The notes below the pieces were generated by a model. That model saw nothing but the letters and a program-made list of their open reading frames with translations. It was not told the DNA's origin and ran no database searches. Positions 39,155-47,897 of a stretch of DNA of 64,000 nt are shown here, piece by piece. Location of the stretch: assembly GCF_026625705.1 (NCBI RefSeq), contig NZ_CP113059.1, forward strand, positions 1,612,001 to 1,676,000, given 5' to 3'. The position numbers and the translations under genes were made by a program. The DNA is from Pedobacter sp. SL55. GTDB taxonomy: Bacteria; Bacteroidota; Bacteroidia; Sphingobacteriales; Sphingobacteriaceae. Numbering within the stretch: position 1 is the first letter of the stretch; each line of letters opens with the position of its first letter.

Positions 39155-40205
39155 AATTATTGCTTACATTTTATTGTCTGCCACTTTATTTCAGTTTGCT
39201 TGTAATAACAAGGTTGGTAGCTACATTACATTTAAAGATCCTTTGCAGGGCCAAAGCTTTAACAGCGGTAAACCTGTAAAAATAGAATTAGATATTCCAG
39301 AGAAAATTGAGATACAAAATATCAGTTATTTAATAGATGGAAAGCAGTTTGCCGAAAAAACGAGTAGAGATTTTGTAACCTTAGATACGCAAAACCTCCC
39401 TTTGGGTTACAGAATGCTTACCGCAATTGTAAAAAGCGGAAGTCAAACAGATACCATTACCAATAACATTATCCTTACAACAGATAAGAAACCTTTGAAG
39501 TTGAAATACACTTTGATCAATACTTTTCCGCATGACACTTCTTCTTACACCCAGGGTTTGAGTTTTGTAGATGGAAAACTATTGGAGAGCACTGGTAGAA
39601 AGGGGCAATCGCAATTAAAATATGTAGACCTTAAAACTGGCAAGGCGATAAAATCTGTTTCATTAAAACCTGAGTATTTTGGCGAAGGCTCGGTAAAAGT
39701 GGGCAACCAGATTGTGGTGCTTACTTGGCAAGAAAATGTAGGCTTGGTTTACGATGCAACCACTTTAGAAGAAAAAACAACTTTTTCGTATCAAAGTAGC
39801 AGAGAAGGCTGGGGCTTAACCTACAATGGTAAACAATTGCTACGTAGCGATGGCAGCAACAAAATCTGGCTCATGAATGCAACCACTTTTAAGGAAGAAG
39901 GTTTTATTGAAGTGTACGACAACAAAGGTGCTGTTGAGCAACTGAATGAATTGGAATATATTGATGGGAAATTATACGCCAATGTGTATGGTGCCAACAG
40001 AATTGTAGTGATTGATCTTAAAACCGGCGCTGTGGAAGCAGAGGTAGATTTGGGTAAATTAGTGCCTAAAAACTTTTTTAAGGACGATTACGAGATCAGT
40101 AACAATGTGTTAAATGGCATTGCTTACGATGCCGCAGGAAAGCGTTTGTTCGTAACGGGAAAAAAATGGCCTAATTTGTTCGAGATTAAATTGAGCGAGA
40201 AGTAA
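39147..40205 (+). CDS. glutaminyl-peptide cyclotransferase (glutamine cyclotransferase) lipoprotein
   Basis: Beta-propeller enzyme of family PF05096 that forms N-terminal pyroglutamate. Start chosen at MRKIIAYILLSATLF, giving a lipoprotein signal with lipobox Cys in FQFACNN; the ATG five codons upstream is also open. Propeller repeats visible: SYTQGLSFVDGKLLESTG, FGEGSVKVGNQIVVLTW, GWGLTYNGKQLLRSDGS, LNELEYIDGKLYANVY, NGIAYDAAGKRLFVTGK. Q-cyclases of this fold modify exported proteins whose new N-terminus is Gln, common after signal cleavage in Bacteroidota (note the many A-Q junctions in this window). Confidence 0.92.
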   Translation: MRKIIAYILLSATLFQFACNNKVGSYITFKDPLQGQSFNSGKPVKIELDIPEKIEIQNISYLIDGKQFAEKTSRDFVTLDTQNLPLGYRMLTAIVKSGSQTDTITNNIILTTDKKPLKLKYTLINTFPHDTSSYTQGLSFVDGKLLESTGRKGQSQLKYVDLKTGKAIKSVSLKPEYFGEGSVKVGNQIVVLTWQENVGLVYDATTLEEKTTFSYQSSREGWGLTYNGKQLLRSDGSNKIWLMNATTFKEEGFIEVYDNKGAVEQLNELEYIDGKLYANVYGANRIVVIDLKTGAVEAEVDLGKLVPKNFFKDDYEISNNVLNGIAYDAAGKRLFVTGKKWPNLFEIKLSEK

Positions 40206-40720
40206 TTTAGCTTTCGAATAATTTTAATCTTAGCTAACAGAAGGGTATATTTTTATTCCCGTTTGGCTTTAGCCAACGGATTAGGAACAATGTATTAAGG
40301 CTTTAGCCACATCAACTGCATTTTGGCTAAAGTCTCTTTTTTACATTTTTGCTGTTAGACATTACAAATGTCGAACCCGTATCATCGGATTTTTAATCCG
40401 TTTTATGATTTGATGTATGCTCGGGCCACAGACCCGACGATAAGACTTCGGAGTTGCACACTCCGAAGAGGGGAACAGCGGACTGCCCTAATTAACTTTG
40501 TCAATCTTAATATGAGATATGCTGATAAGATTGACAAAGCTTTAGCATAGGCTTTCGTTAATTAGACCCGATTGAACGTAAAGCCCGCAAGCGAGTAAAA
40601 CGAGTGCGGACTTGAAGAGAAAGCGGGACTGAAATTGCCAAGAAGGAAAAATGTGGCTCTTCTAAAAAAGAAAAAGCCAGTAAAAAGTAAGCTGCTTAGC
40701 TAAACTTGTTGTTGGGGCAA
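40206..40720. other. intergenic region with repeat remnants
   Basis: There is no convincing gene in 515 bases. It has three parts. First, at about 40255-40345, the words CCCGTTTGGCTTTAGCCAAC and GGCTTTAGCC, a degenerate relative of the array at 52670-53190. Second, hairpins CGGATTTTTAATCCG, CGGGCCACAGACCCG and CTTCGGAGTTGCACACTCCGAAG. Third, the REP-like palindrome listed separately. The 60-codon frame at 40368 crosses these hairpins and is not called. Confidence 0.5.
40494..40539. repeat. RAYT-type palindrome variant with longer loop
   Basis: Arms CTTTGTCAATCTTA (40496-40509) and TAAGATTGACAAAG (40526-40539) pair perfectly over 14 bases with a 16-base loop. The arm differs from the RAYT-flanking CTTTGACAATCTTT by two bases, so it may be a solo REP of the same family. 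Confidence 0.6.
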
Positions 40721-41251
40721 CTAATCTTTTTTTACTTCATTTTCTTTTAAGTAGCCTTGGTAGGTAATAGATTGCTTTGCATTGCTGTTTAACGATAAAG
40801 TGGCATAGCCTTCATCGCCAATATTTAAAGCCAAACGATAGTTTTCTTTGGCATCAATAGTTTGGATAAGGATATCCCAACCACGTTTTTTGCCCTTTTT
40901 ACTCTTGTACTCAAATTTCTTTGAAGTGAACTTTACGCCACCCTCATTTTGGCCAATTGGTGCCGTAAAAGACCTGCCGTAATAGGGTAAAAATGCAATT
41001 ACACTATCGGGTGTAACTTTTACTTCGTAATAAGTTTCGTTGAGGTTAATGGTGCCGCCTTGCATAGCTCCAGGCATACGGCTCATTACAGCGCTGATAT
41101 CTTGCACATTTAAAGGTGTGGCACTTCTGGCTACAAAAGTGTAGGTTTTAGCTTCCACAATTTTAGCTGTAGTAGCTTTATCGGTTTGGGCAACAGCCTG
41201 AATTGAAATTAAAGCCAATACTGCGGTGTATAATATTTTTAAGCTATTCAT
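40721..41251 (-). CDS. DUF4251 family exported protein
   Basis: 176 aa with a signal peptide ending at AVAQ. The mature part matches the DUF4251 plan: SVIAFLPYYGRSFTAPI, then FTSKKFEYKSKKGKKRGWDI, then GYATLSLNSNAKQSITYQGY. Family function unknown; restricted to Bacteroidota as far as I know. Confidence 0.85.
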   Translation of the reverse strand: MNSLKILYTAVLALISIQAVAQTDKATTAKIVEAKTYTFVARSATPLNVQDISAVMSRMPGAMQGGTINLNETYYEVKVTPDSVIAFLPYYGRSFTAPIGQNEGGVKFTSKKFEYKSKKGKKRGWDILIQTIDAKENYRLALNIGDEGYATLSLNSNAKQSITYQGYLKENEVKKD

Positions 41252-41447
41252 CTCTCTATTGTTTTATCAATTTAATGCTATGATGATAAGAACGAACAAA
41301 ATCCATAAAAGTTTATAAGCTAGTTTAATTAGGTTGTTTGGCATGCTTACGATGATCGAATATAGACTTTTGTTTTTATCATCTAAATAAACAAGGCTGT
41401 TTGCCGCTACTAACTCCTTAACCCTTTTCGCTTATGCCTTATTAACG

Positions 41448-41455
41448 TATATTTG
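41448..41455 (+). promoter_or_regulatory. -7 promoter box of prfB
   Basis: TATATTTG matches TAnnTTTG and lies only 5 bases before the prfB ATG, so transcription would begin at or next to the start codon. A weak -33 (TTTTCG, 41425-41430) lies 17 bases further up. Confidence 0.5.
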
Positions 41456-41460
41456 CCTTT

Positions 41461-42535
41461 ATGACTAAAGAACAGTTGCAAGATTTAAGAGATAGATTAG
41501 TTTCTCTGAGGGGGTATCTTTGACGTTGATGAGCTTTTATACCAAATAGGCGAGGAAGAAAAAATTACACTCGACCCTAACTTTTGGGATAATCCGAAAA
41601 AAGCCGAACAAGTTTTGGCTCAAATTAGTAGTAAAAAGAAATGGACAGAAGGTTTTGCACAGGCTAATGCGGCTTATGAAGATACGGCAGTGCTCTATGA
41701 TTTTCAACAAAGTGGCGATGCTACAGAAGAGGAAGTAGAGGAACAGTTTACATTGGCATTAAAGCTGGTAGAAGAGCTGGAACTGAAAAATATGTTGAGC
41801 AGCAAGGAAGACCAACTGAATGCGGTTTTGCAAATTACTGCTGGTGCCGGTGGTACCGAAAGCTGCGACTGGGCAAGTATGCTCATGCGAATGTATTTGA
41901 TGTGGGCAGAAAAGAATGGCTACAAAGTTAGCGAGCAAGATTATCAGGAAGGGGAGGTTGCTGGGGTAAAAACCGTTACTTTGGAGATTACTGGCGAATT
42001 TGCTTACGGTTACCTGAAAGGCGAAAATGGTGTACACCGTTTGGTGCGTATTTCTCCATTCGATTCGAATGCCCGTCGTCATACTTCTTTTGCTTCGGTG
42101 TATGTTTATCCGTTGGTAGATGATACTATTACGATAGATGTTAACCCTGCTGATATAGAATTTGAAACTTTTAGGGCTGGCGGTGCTGGTGGCCAGAACG
42201 TAAATAAAGTAGAAACGGCGGTGCGTTTGTATCACAAGCCATCAGGTATTATCATTAAAAACCAAGAGTCGCGATCGCAGTTGCAGAATAAAGAAAATGC
42301 TATTCGTTTATTGAAATCGCAATTGTATGAAATTGAAATGCGCAAACGCATGGAAGCTACGGCGGCCATTGAAGGTAGTAAGATGAAGATTGAATGGGGC
42401 TCGCAAATTAGAAGTTATGTGCTAGATGATAGGCGTGTAAAAGATCATAGAACCAATTACCAAACCTCTAACCCTGATGCGGTGCTAAACGGCGATATCA
42501 ACGAGTTTTTAAAGGCGTATTTGATGGAGTTTTAA
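41461..42535 (+). CDS. prfB: peptide chain release factor 2 with programmed +1 frameshift
   Basis: Release factor for UGA/UAA. The first 20 codons end at CTT (41518-41520) followed by in-frame TGA (41521-41523); translation must slip +1 to GAC (41522) to continue as [10 protein letters not shown]. The site AGGGGGTATCTTTGAC contains the internal Shine-Dalgarno AGGGGG and CTT TGA C, the same as the classical E. coli arrangement. The main frame carries the GGQ catalytic motif ([15 protein letters not shown]). Full product 357 aa. RF2 thereby senses its own level through readthrough at UGA. Confidence 0.96.
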
Positions 42536-42651
42536 GATTGTGGTTAGGTACTAGGCATTAGGAATTAGGTGTTAGTTTTTAGAAATAGTTTGATAATAGC
42601 AATAAAATACTGATTTTTAGGATTTGGCAACAACAATACAAGAATTGAGCA

Positions 42652-43569
42652 ATGAAACAATATAAAGCTTTAAGACTATTAACTTTTCTTTTATTTGCAA
42701 TTATGAGTGCTAATGCTCAACAGGCAATTTCTTTATATGGAGGCGTTATTCCGGGAGCCAAGCCTACACCGATAGATTATGTGGAAGAAACCACCACTCG
42801 CGAAGATAAAGTGGTAAGGGTAAGTATGGTTGCTAAACCCCAATTGTACGTATATCAGCCAGCAAAACCAAGTGGCGCTGCGGTAATTATTTGCCCAGGC
42901 GGTGGTTATGGCATTTTGGCCATAGATAAAGAAGGACATGATGTTGCTAAGAAATTTCAGGAAATTGGCGTAACCGCTTTTGTATTAAAATATCGTTTGC
43001 CTAGCGATTTAATTATGAAAGATAAAAGCACTGGCCCGCTGCAAGATGCTTTGCAAGCGATTTACTTAGTTAGAAAAAATGCCTCAGTTTGGGGGATAGA
43101 TGTAAACAGGGTAGGCATTATGGGCTTTTCTGCGGGTGGCCATTTGGCTTCTACCGCCAGTACCCACTTTGCCGATATGAAAATCGAAAACCAAGAAAAT
43201 ATCAGCTTACGCCCTAGCTTTTCTATCTTGATTTATCCGGTAATTACCTTTGGTCAGTATACGCATGGTGGCTCTGTAAAGAATTTACTTGGCGAGGCAC
43301 CTACAGAAGAACAAAGGAAATATTTTTCTTCGGAACGACAGGTAACTGCACAAACACCTCCGGCTTTTTTAGTACACGCTAACAACGATAAATCTGTGCC
43401 AGTTCAAAATAGTTTAAGATACAATGAGGCTTTGGTAAAAAATAACGTGGCTGCCGAGTTGCATGTTTACCAAGCAGGTGGGCATGGCTTTGGCCTTAAC
43501 AATAAAACTACCGCAGACGATTGGTTTGAGCGTTTAAAAAATTGGCTAAAGGCTAATAAAATCAACTAA
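42652..43569 (+). CDS. exported alpha/beta hydrolase (acetyl-xylan-esterase-like)
   Basis: 305 aa with signal peptide (MKQYKALRLLTFLLFAIMSANAQ). Alpha/beta hydrolase core: oxyanion region VIICPGGGYGILAIDKEGHD, nucleophile elbow GFSAGGHLAS, and catalytic His in AGGHGFGL near the end. The pattern matches the BD-FAE/endo-1,4-beta-xylanase B-like esterases of Bacteroidota. Its stop codon overlaps the stop of the convergent S41 protease gene. Confidence 0.9.
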   Translation: MKQYKALRLLTFLLFAIMSANAQQAISLYGGVIPGAKPTPIDYVEETTTREDKVVRVSMVAKPQLYVYQPAKPSGAAVIICPGGGYGILAIDKEGHDVAKKFQEIGVTAFVLKYRLPSDLIMKDKSTGPLQDALQAIYLVRKNASVWGIDVNRVGIMGFSAGGHLASTASTHFADMKIENQENISLRPSFSILIYPVITFGQYTHGGSVKNLLGEAPTEEQRKYFSSERQVTAQTPPAFLVHANNDKSVPVQNSLRYNEALVKNNVAAELHVYQAGGHGFGLNNKTTADDWFERLKNWLKANKIN

Positions 43570-45179
43570 TTGGAAGCTGCCAGGTAGCCTAAAGCCTGCT
43601 TAATCATTGGGTCGCTTTGGTTATGTGCTTTGTAGTAACCATTGTCGCCCAAGTAGTATTTGTAAAGCATTAGTTTCAGGTTTTTGTAGATCAATGGTTT
43701 AGCTTGAATAAGCTGCTTGGTATCGATAACAATTTTTTTACTTTCCGCGTACTTCAAAAAGTCAACATAATCTTTATCCGAAATATTGAAAACAGCAACT
43801 GCTCTGTTCAAATATTCTTGGGTATATCTATCGGCTAAAGTTTCAAAAACAAAATCTACAAAAATATTTTTTTGTAATAAGCTAGCGTAAAATTTGTTGT
43901 AGCCAAGTGTGTCTAGTTTTACATAGATATCTGGCTGTATGCCGCCGCCAGCAAAAACTTTTTTTCCATCTTTGGTAATATAAGGCATGTTGTTCATTAG
44001 GCTATCAGCCTTGTTGGATTCTGCGGTAAGTTCGCCGGTGTTTAGTCTTTCTTCAATTTCTCGCTGATAGGCTTTGTAGCCTTTTTTATAAGATTTTTGA
44101 ATACTTCTGCCTAATGGGGTGTAGTAACGGGCAATGGTTAGGTTAAGTGCCGAGCCATCTTCAAAAGCAAATTGTTCTTGTACCAAACCTTTACCAAAAG
44201 AGCGGCGGCCAATAATAACGCCTCTGTTTAAATCTTGTATAGCACCCGCAAAAATCTCACTAGCAGATGCAGAGTTTTCATTAATTAGAACAGCTAGTTT
44301 GCCTTGTTCAAACTCTCCGCCGCCAGTAGTGAAATAATCTGTACGTGGGTCGTGCTTGCCTTTGGTGTAAACAATTAGTTTATTCTCTGGCAAAAATTGG
44401 TTAGCTAAAGAGGTTGCGGCGGTTAAATATCCGCCACCGTTATCTCTTAAATCTAAAACCATTTTTTTCATACCTTTTGCTTTAAGATTTTTAACAGCAG
44501 TAGTAAAATCGGTATCTGTTGTTGCGCCAAACTTGCTAATTCTAATGTAAGCTGTTTCTTGGTTAAGCATATAAGCGGCATCAATACTGCTTACTTCAAC
44601 TTTTCCACGTTTCACATTTAGTGTAACCGGGTTTGTATTGCCGGGATGAAGCACCGTTAATTGCACTGTAGTGCCTTTTTTTCCCTTAATTCTACCCATC
44701 ATTGCAGAGCGAGGTAGCATTCTGCCGCTTACCACGGTGGTGTCTACTTTCAAAATTTTATCACCTTGTTTAATGCCGCTTAAAAAAGCTGGCCCGTCTT
44801 TAACCACATTGGTAACCAACAAAGTGTCGTTTAAGATGTAATATTCTACACCTACACCTTCAAAATTGCCTTCTAAGGTTTCAGATAGTTCAAAAGCTTC
44901 GGTGGGAGGTAAATAGGCACTGTGCGGATCGAGCTGGTGTAAAAGACTGTCTATCGGCAAATGCTTTAAGCTGTCGGCATTAATATCATCAACATATTTT
45001 TTTTTAATGATATGGATGATGTCTTCCACCTTTGCTTCTTCGGTATTGGCATACCTCATATCATCTTGTACCTTGAAGCCTTGGTTTTGTAAGAGTTTGT
45101 AACCCAAATACATGCCACCAATTAACGTTACGCAATAAGCTAACGCAATCAATAAGTTGGTACGGGTATTTTTTTTCAT
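43566..45179 (-). CDS. S41 family carboxyl-terminal processing peptidase
   Basis: C-terminal processing protease with one N-terminal membrane helix. Start at MKKNTRTNLLIALAYC; six upstream codons are open but less likely. PDZ domain around GVEYYILNDTLLVTNVVKDG and FLSGIKQGDKILKVD. Catalytic Ser in NENSASASEIFAGA and Lys in RRSFGKGLVQ. Such proteases trim tails of periplasmic proteins. About 537 aa, standard for the phylum. Confidence 0.94.
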   Translation of the reverse strand: MKKNTRTNLLIALAYCVTLIGGMYLGYKLLQNQGFKVQDDMRYANTEEAKVEDIIHIIKKKYVDDINADSLKHLPIDSLLHQLDPHSAYLPPTEAFELSETLEGNFEGVGVEYYILNDTLLVTNVVKDGPAFLSGIKQGDKILKVDTTVVSGRMLPRSAMMGRIKGKKGTTVQLTVLHPGNTNPVTLNVKRGKVEVSSIDAAYMLNQETAYIRISKFGATTDTDFTTAVKNLKAKGMKKMVLDLRDNGGGYLTAATSLANQFLPENKLIVYTKGKHDPRTDYFTTGGGEFEQGKLAVLINENSASASEIFAGAIQDLNRGVIIGRRSFGKGLVQEQFAFEDGSALNLTIARYYTPLGRSIQKSYKKGYKAYQREIEERLNTGELTAESNKADSLMNNMPYITKDGKKVFAGGGIQPDIYVKLDTLGYNKFYASLLQKNIFVDFVFETLADRYTQEYLNRAVAVFNISDKDYVDFLKYAESKKIVIDTKQLIQAKPLIYKNLKLMLYKYYLGDNGYYKAHNQSDPMIKQALGYLAASN

Positions 45180-45341
45180 CAGTTTTGGATGCAACAAAGT
45201 TATGAAAATATGTGTCTTATTTAGGAAAACGTCTAATCAACAATTTAGTTTTTTAATAATTATTGCCGATATTTGAAAACTCTTGCAAGAAATTGCGGTA
45301 ATGTGCAAATTTGTGAGACGAACACGCTAGTAAAAATATAA

Positions 45342-46145
45342 ATGAAAAGAGTAACCGAACAAGAGTCTAACTACAAGGATATCGATAAGATGTCGGTAAT
45401 GGAGATTTTGACAGGCATTAATAATGAGGATAAATTAGTTCCTCTGGCTGTAGAAAAAGCATTGCCTCAAATAGAAAAATTGGCTACAGCAGTAGCAGAA
45501 AGAATGAAGACGGGCGGGAGGTTGTTTTATATTGGTGCTGGCACAAGTGGTCGTTTAGGTGTGGTAGATGCCTCTGAGTGTCCGCCAACCTTTGGTGTAC
45601 CTTTTGACTGGGTGGTGGGTATCATAGCGGGTGGCGATACAGCCATTCGTAAAGCAGTAGAATTTGCCGAAGATGATGCCGAGCAGGCCTGGAAAGATTT
45701 GCAAGAGTACGAGATTAGCGAAAAAGACAGCTTGATTGGTTTGGCGGCATCGGGTACTACGCCTTATGTAGTTGGGGGCTTAAATACTGCCCGTAAACAT
45801 GGCGTGCTAACAGGTTGTATCATTTGTAACCAAGGCGGCCCAATAGTTGCCGAGTCTGATTATCCAGTAGAAGTGGTAGTAGGCCCTGAGTTTTTAACGG
45901 GATCTACACGTATGAAATCTGGAACTGCGCAAAAATTGGTGTTAAATATGTTGAGCACCACGGTAATGATCCAGTTAGGGCGTGTGAAAGGAAATAAAAT
46001 GGTGGATATGCAATTAACTAACCATAAATTGGTAGATAGAGGTACCCACATGGTAATGGAAGAATTAAACATTGGCCAAGAACAAGCCGCAGAATTGCTA
46101 ATCAAATACGGAAGCGTACGTAAGGCTGTAGAAGCAAGCAAATAG
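45342..46145 (+). CDS. murQ: N-acetylmuramic acid 6-phosphate etherase
   Basis: SIS-fold enzyme that removes lactate from MurNAc-6-phosphate during peptidoglycan recycling. GAGTSGRLGVVDASECPPTF (residues 67-86) and GSTRMKSGTAQKLVLNM are the hallmark blocks. At 267 aa it lacks the C-terminal extension of the E. coli protein (298 aa), usual for Bacteroidota. No MurP or AnmK gene is adjacent. Confidence 0.96.
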   Translation: MKRVTEQESNYKDIDKMSVMEILTGINNEDKLVPLAVEKALPQIEKLATAVAERMKTGGRLFYIGAGTSGRLGVVDASECPPTFGVPFDWVVGIIAGGDTAIRKAVEFAEDDAEQAWKDLQEYEISEKDSLIGLAASGTTPYVVGGLNTARKHGVLTGCIICNQGGPIVAESDYPVEVVVGPEFLTGSTRMKSGTAQKLVLNMLSTTVMIQLGRVKGNKMVDMQLTNHKLVDRGTHMVMEELNIGQEQAAELLIKYGSVRKAVEASK

Positions 46146-46146
46146 A

Positions 46147-46218
46147 TTTACGAATTACGATTTTAGAATTACGATTATTGGGTGTAGAAATCTAAAATCG
46201 TAATTCTAAAATCGTAAA
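46147..46218. repeat. imperfect palindrome before the 188-aa gene
   Basis: Words ACGAATTACGATTTTAGA and TCTAAAATCGTAATTC face each other across a short loop; the arms contain internal reiterations. It ends 8 bases before the next ATG and would sequester the leader in a stem. Confidence 0.6.
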
Positions 46219-46226
46219 TTTGTATC

Positions 46227-46793
46227 ATGCATGAAATAGAACCATATTATCAGTGGAGAGACGACTACATTGCCGCTGAGGATGAGCGTTCGCCGTTTTA
46301 CAATACAGAGTATTCAGAATTTTACTACGATAAACAGCTTTATAACTATCTCATTCATCCCCAATGGGATACCTTTGGCTCTAACACCCTTTACATTAAA
46401 GTGCTCTACGCCGATTATGATAGGCAGTATGCCATTATAGAGCTAATGGGCGAATGGAATGATACCATCAACAATGATATCATGATGTTAAAAAGGGAGA
46501 TTTTAGAGTTGATGGTTGACGAAGGACTGAATAAATTTATCCTAATTGGAGAGAACGTTTTAAACTTCCATGCTTCAGACGATAGCTATTACGAAGAGTG
46601 GTTTCAGGATGTAGAAGATGGTTGGATTGCAGGCATCAATTTCAATGAGCATGTAATCCGCGAGTTCCGTGAAAATAGTATCGATTATTACATCAACTTT
46701 GGTGGAGAACTAGATGATTTGCACTGGCGCAAGCTTAAGCCACTTCAATTTTACAAAAAAGTTGAAGAACTTTTGATCAAAAGGTTAAACTAA
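46227..46793 (+). CDS. conserved hypothetical protein
   Basis: 188-aa acidic, soluble protein rich in Tyr, Trp, Asp and Glu (EPYYQWRDDYIAAEDERSPF, YYEEWFQDVEDGW). Alternating strand/helix blocks such as LYIKVLYADYDRQYAIIELM suggest a compact alpha/beta fold. No signal or catalytic motif seen. Probably co-transcribed with the BI-1 gene 34 bases downstream. Confidence 0.75.
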   Translation: MHEIEPYYQWRDDYIAAEDERSPFYNTEYSEFYYDKQLYNYLIHPQWDTFGSNTLYIKVLYADYDRQYAIIELMGEWNDTINNDIMMLKREILELMVDEGLNKFILIGENVLNFHASDDSYYEEWFQDVEDGWIAGINFNEHVIREFRENSIDYYINFGGELDDLHWRKLKPLQFYKKVEELLIKRLN

Positions 46794-46827
46794 AATTGTA
46801 TTTTTATCCGTTAACCAATTTAAATTA

Positions 46828-47568
46828 ATGATGGAACAACAAAATTATCAATATCAGAACGATTCAGTTTTTGTACAAGAGAAATCAGTTGCTAAAAAAT
46901 TCTTCGCTAACGTTTTCTTATGGATGTTTGTGGCTCTTGCCGTATCAAGTGTTGCAGCTTTTGGATTAGTAAATTCTCCAGGAATATTATCTCAATTGGT
47001 AAGCGAGAGAGGTTTTACAGTACTTGGTTACATCGCCATATTTGCACCACTTGGCTTAGTAATGCTAATGGGGGCAGCAATGCAAAGACTTTCTTACCCA
47101 GCGTTAGTAGGTATTTTCTTGCTTTACTCTATTTTAACTGGCGTGATGTTGGGCTTTGTTCTATTAATCTACACAGCAGCTTCTATTGCGATATGTTTTG
47201 CTGCAGCAGCTATCATTTTTGCAGTTATGGCAATTATGGGCTACACTACTGATGTAGACTTAAGTAAATTTGGTCCTATCTTAATGGCTGGTGTAATTGG
47301 TCTAGTGGTGGTAAGCATTATCAATATGTTTATTGGTAGCGATACTTTAGGCTATATTTTGGGCTTTGTAGGTATTGCCATTTTTACTGCTTTAACAGCT
47401 TACAAAGTACAAGAAATTAAAAGAATAGGCGAAGGTTTAGATGAGAATGGAAACGAAATTGCCTTAGCTGATAGCAAAAAGCTAGCTTTGATGGGCGCTT
47501 TATCACTTTACATTACATTTATCAATTTATTTCTTTCTTTATTGAGAGTGTTCGGAGACAGAAGATAA
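46828..47568 (+). CDS. Bax inhibitor-1/YccA family membrane protein
   Basis: 246 aa with seven predicted membrane helices and the BI-1 C-terminal end (LALMGALSLYITFINLFLSLLR) preceded by TALTAYKVQEIKRIGE. BI-1 proteins are pH- and calcium-linked leak channels and, in E. coli, FtsH-interacting. A second ATG one codon in (46831) is an equal start candidate. Followed by a terminator. Confidence 0.93.
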   Translation: MMEQQNYQYQNDSVFVQEKSVAKKFFANVFLWMFVALAVSSVAAFGLVNSPGILSQLVSERGFTVLGYIAIFAPLGLVMLMGAAMQRLSYPALVGIFLLYSILTGVMLGFVLLIYTAASIAICFAAAAIIFAVMAIMGYTTDVDLSKFGPILMAGVIGLVVVSIINMFIGSDTLGYILGFVGIAIFTALTAYKVQEIKRIGEGLDENGNEIALADSKKLALMGALSLYITFINLFLSLLRVFGDRR

Positions 47569-47593
47569 TCCGCTTAAACAAAATTTTATATCG

Positions 47594-47625
47594 AAGGCCA
47601 TGCAATTTTGCGTGGCCTTTGTAAT
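47594..47625 (+). terminator. rho-independent terminator after BI-1 gene
   Basis: AAGGCCATGC / GCGTGGCCTT stem with AATTTT loop followed by TGTAATTTTAT. It isolates the methionine block from the upstream genes. Confidence 0.7.
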
Positions 47626-47650
47626 TTTATTTGGTTGTGACACTGATATT

Positions 47651-47682
47651 TTTGGAAATGATAAGCGGATGTTGCACCTTTG
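47651..47682 (+). promoter_or_regulatory. promoter of the SAM-riboswitch/metH transcript
   Basis: TTTG at 47651-47654 and CACCTTTG at 47675-47682 (one base from TAnnTTTG) are 20 bases apart, as in Bacteroidota promoters. Predicted transcription start lies at the 5' side of the riboswitch P1 stem. Confidence 0.55.
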
Positions 47683-47687
47683 CATTG

Positions 47688-47787
47688 CTTATTAAGAAAG
47701 ATGGAGGGAATAGACCCAACGAAGTCTTAGCAACCTGTGCCAACAAGGTGCTAATTTCTAATCTCAGCAGTGGCGAGAGAAGATAAG
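47688..47787 (+). ncRNA. SAM riboswitch (SAM-I family, S box)
   Basis: The leader of metH carries the S-box core: AGATGGAGGGAATAGACCC, AACGAAGTCTTAGCAACC and AAGGTGCTAATTTCTA. It is closed by a P1 stem CTTAT...ATAAG (47688 and 47783-47787). By family knowledge it binds S-adenosylmethionine and lowers expression of the downstream methionine genes. I see no strong terminator between it and metH, so control might act on translation or through an anti-SD stem. Confidence 0.92.
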
Positions 47788-47841
47788 TTTAAGGGAAGGC
47801 CAATTCCAATACTTTTAGAGTAAGCTAATAGATTTGAGTAA

Positions 47842-47895
47842 AGCGTATTGCGTATTGCGATATGTCTCTATACGCAAATCTCTATACGCAATACT
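47842..47895. repeat. imperfect palindrome just before metH
   Basis: GCGTATTGCGTATTGCG and the facing TATACGCAAATCTCTATACG/CAATAC words form a hairpin ending within a few bases of the metH ATG (47898). It may affect initiation in the riboswitch leader. Confidence 0.5.
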
Positions 47896-47897
47896 GA

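Noticed and set aside
40368..40550. 60-codon ORF in the repeat region
   Set aside because: Its codons are made of three hairpins and the REP-like arm; composition is not protein-like.
41759..42235. 158-codon minus-strand ORF opposite prfB
   Set aside because: Antisense shadow of a conserved gene, no independent motif.
46920..47252. 110-codon ORF inside the BI-1 gene
   Set aside because: Same strand, shifted frame of a clear seven-helix membrane protein; a shadow frame rich in Cys/Ser.
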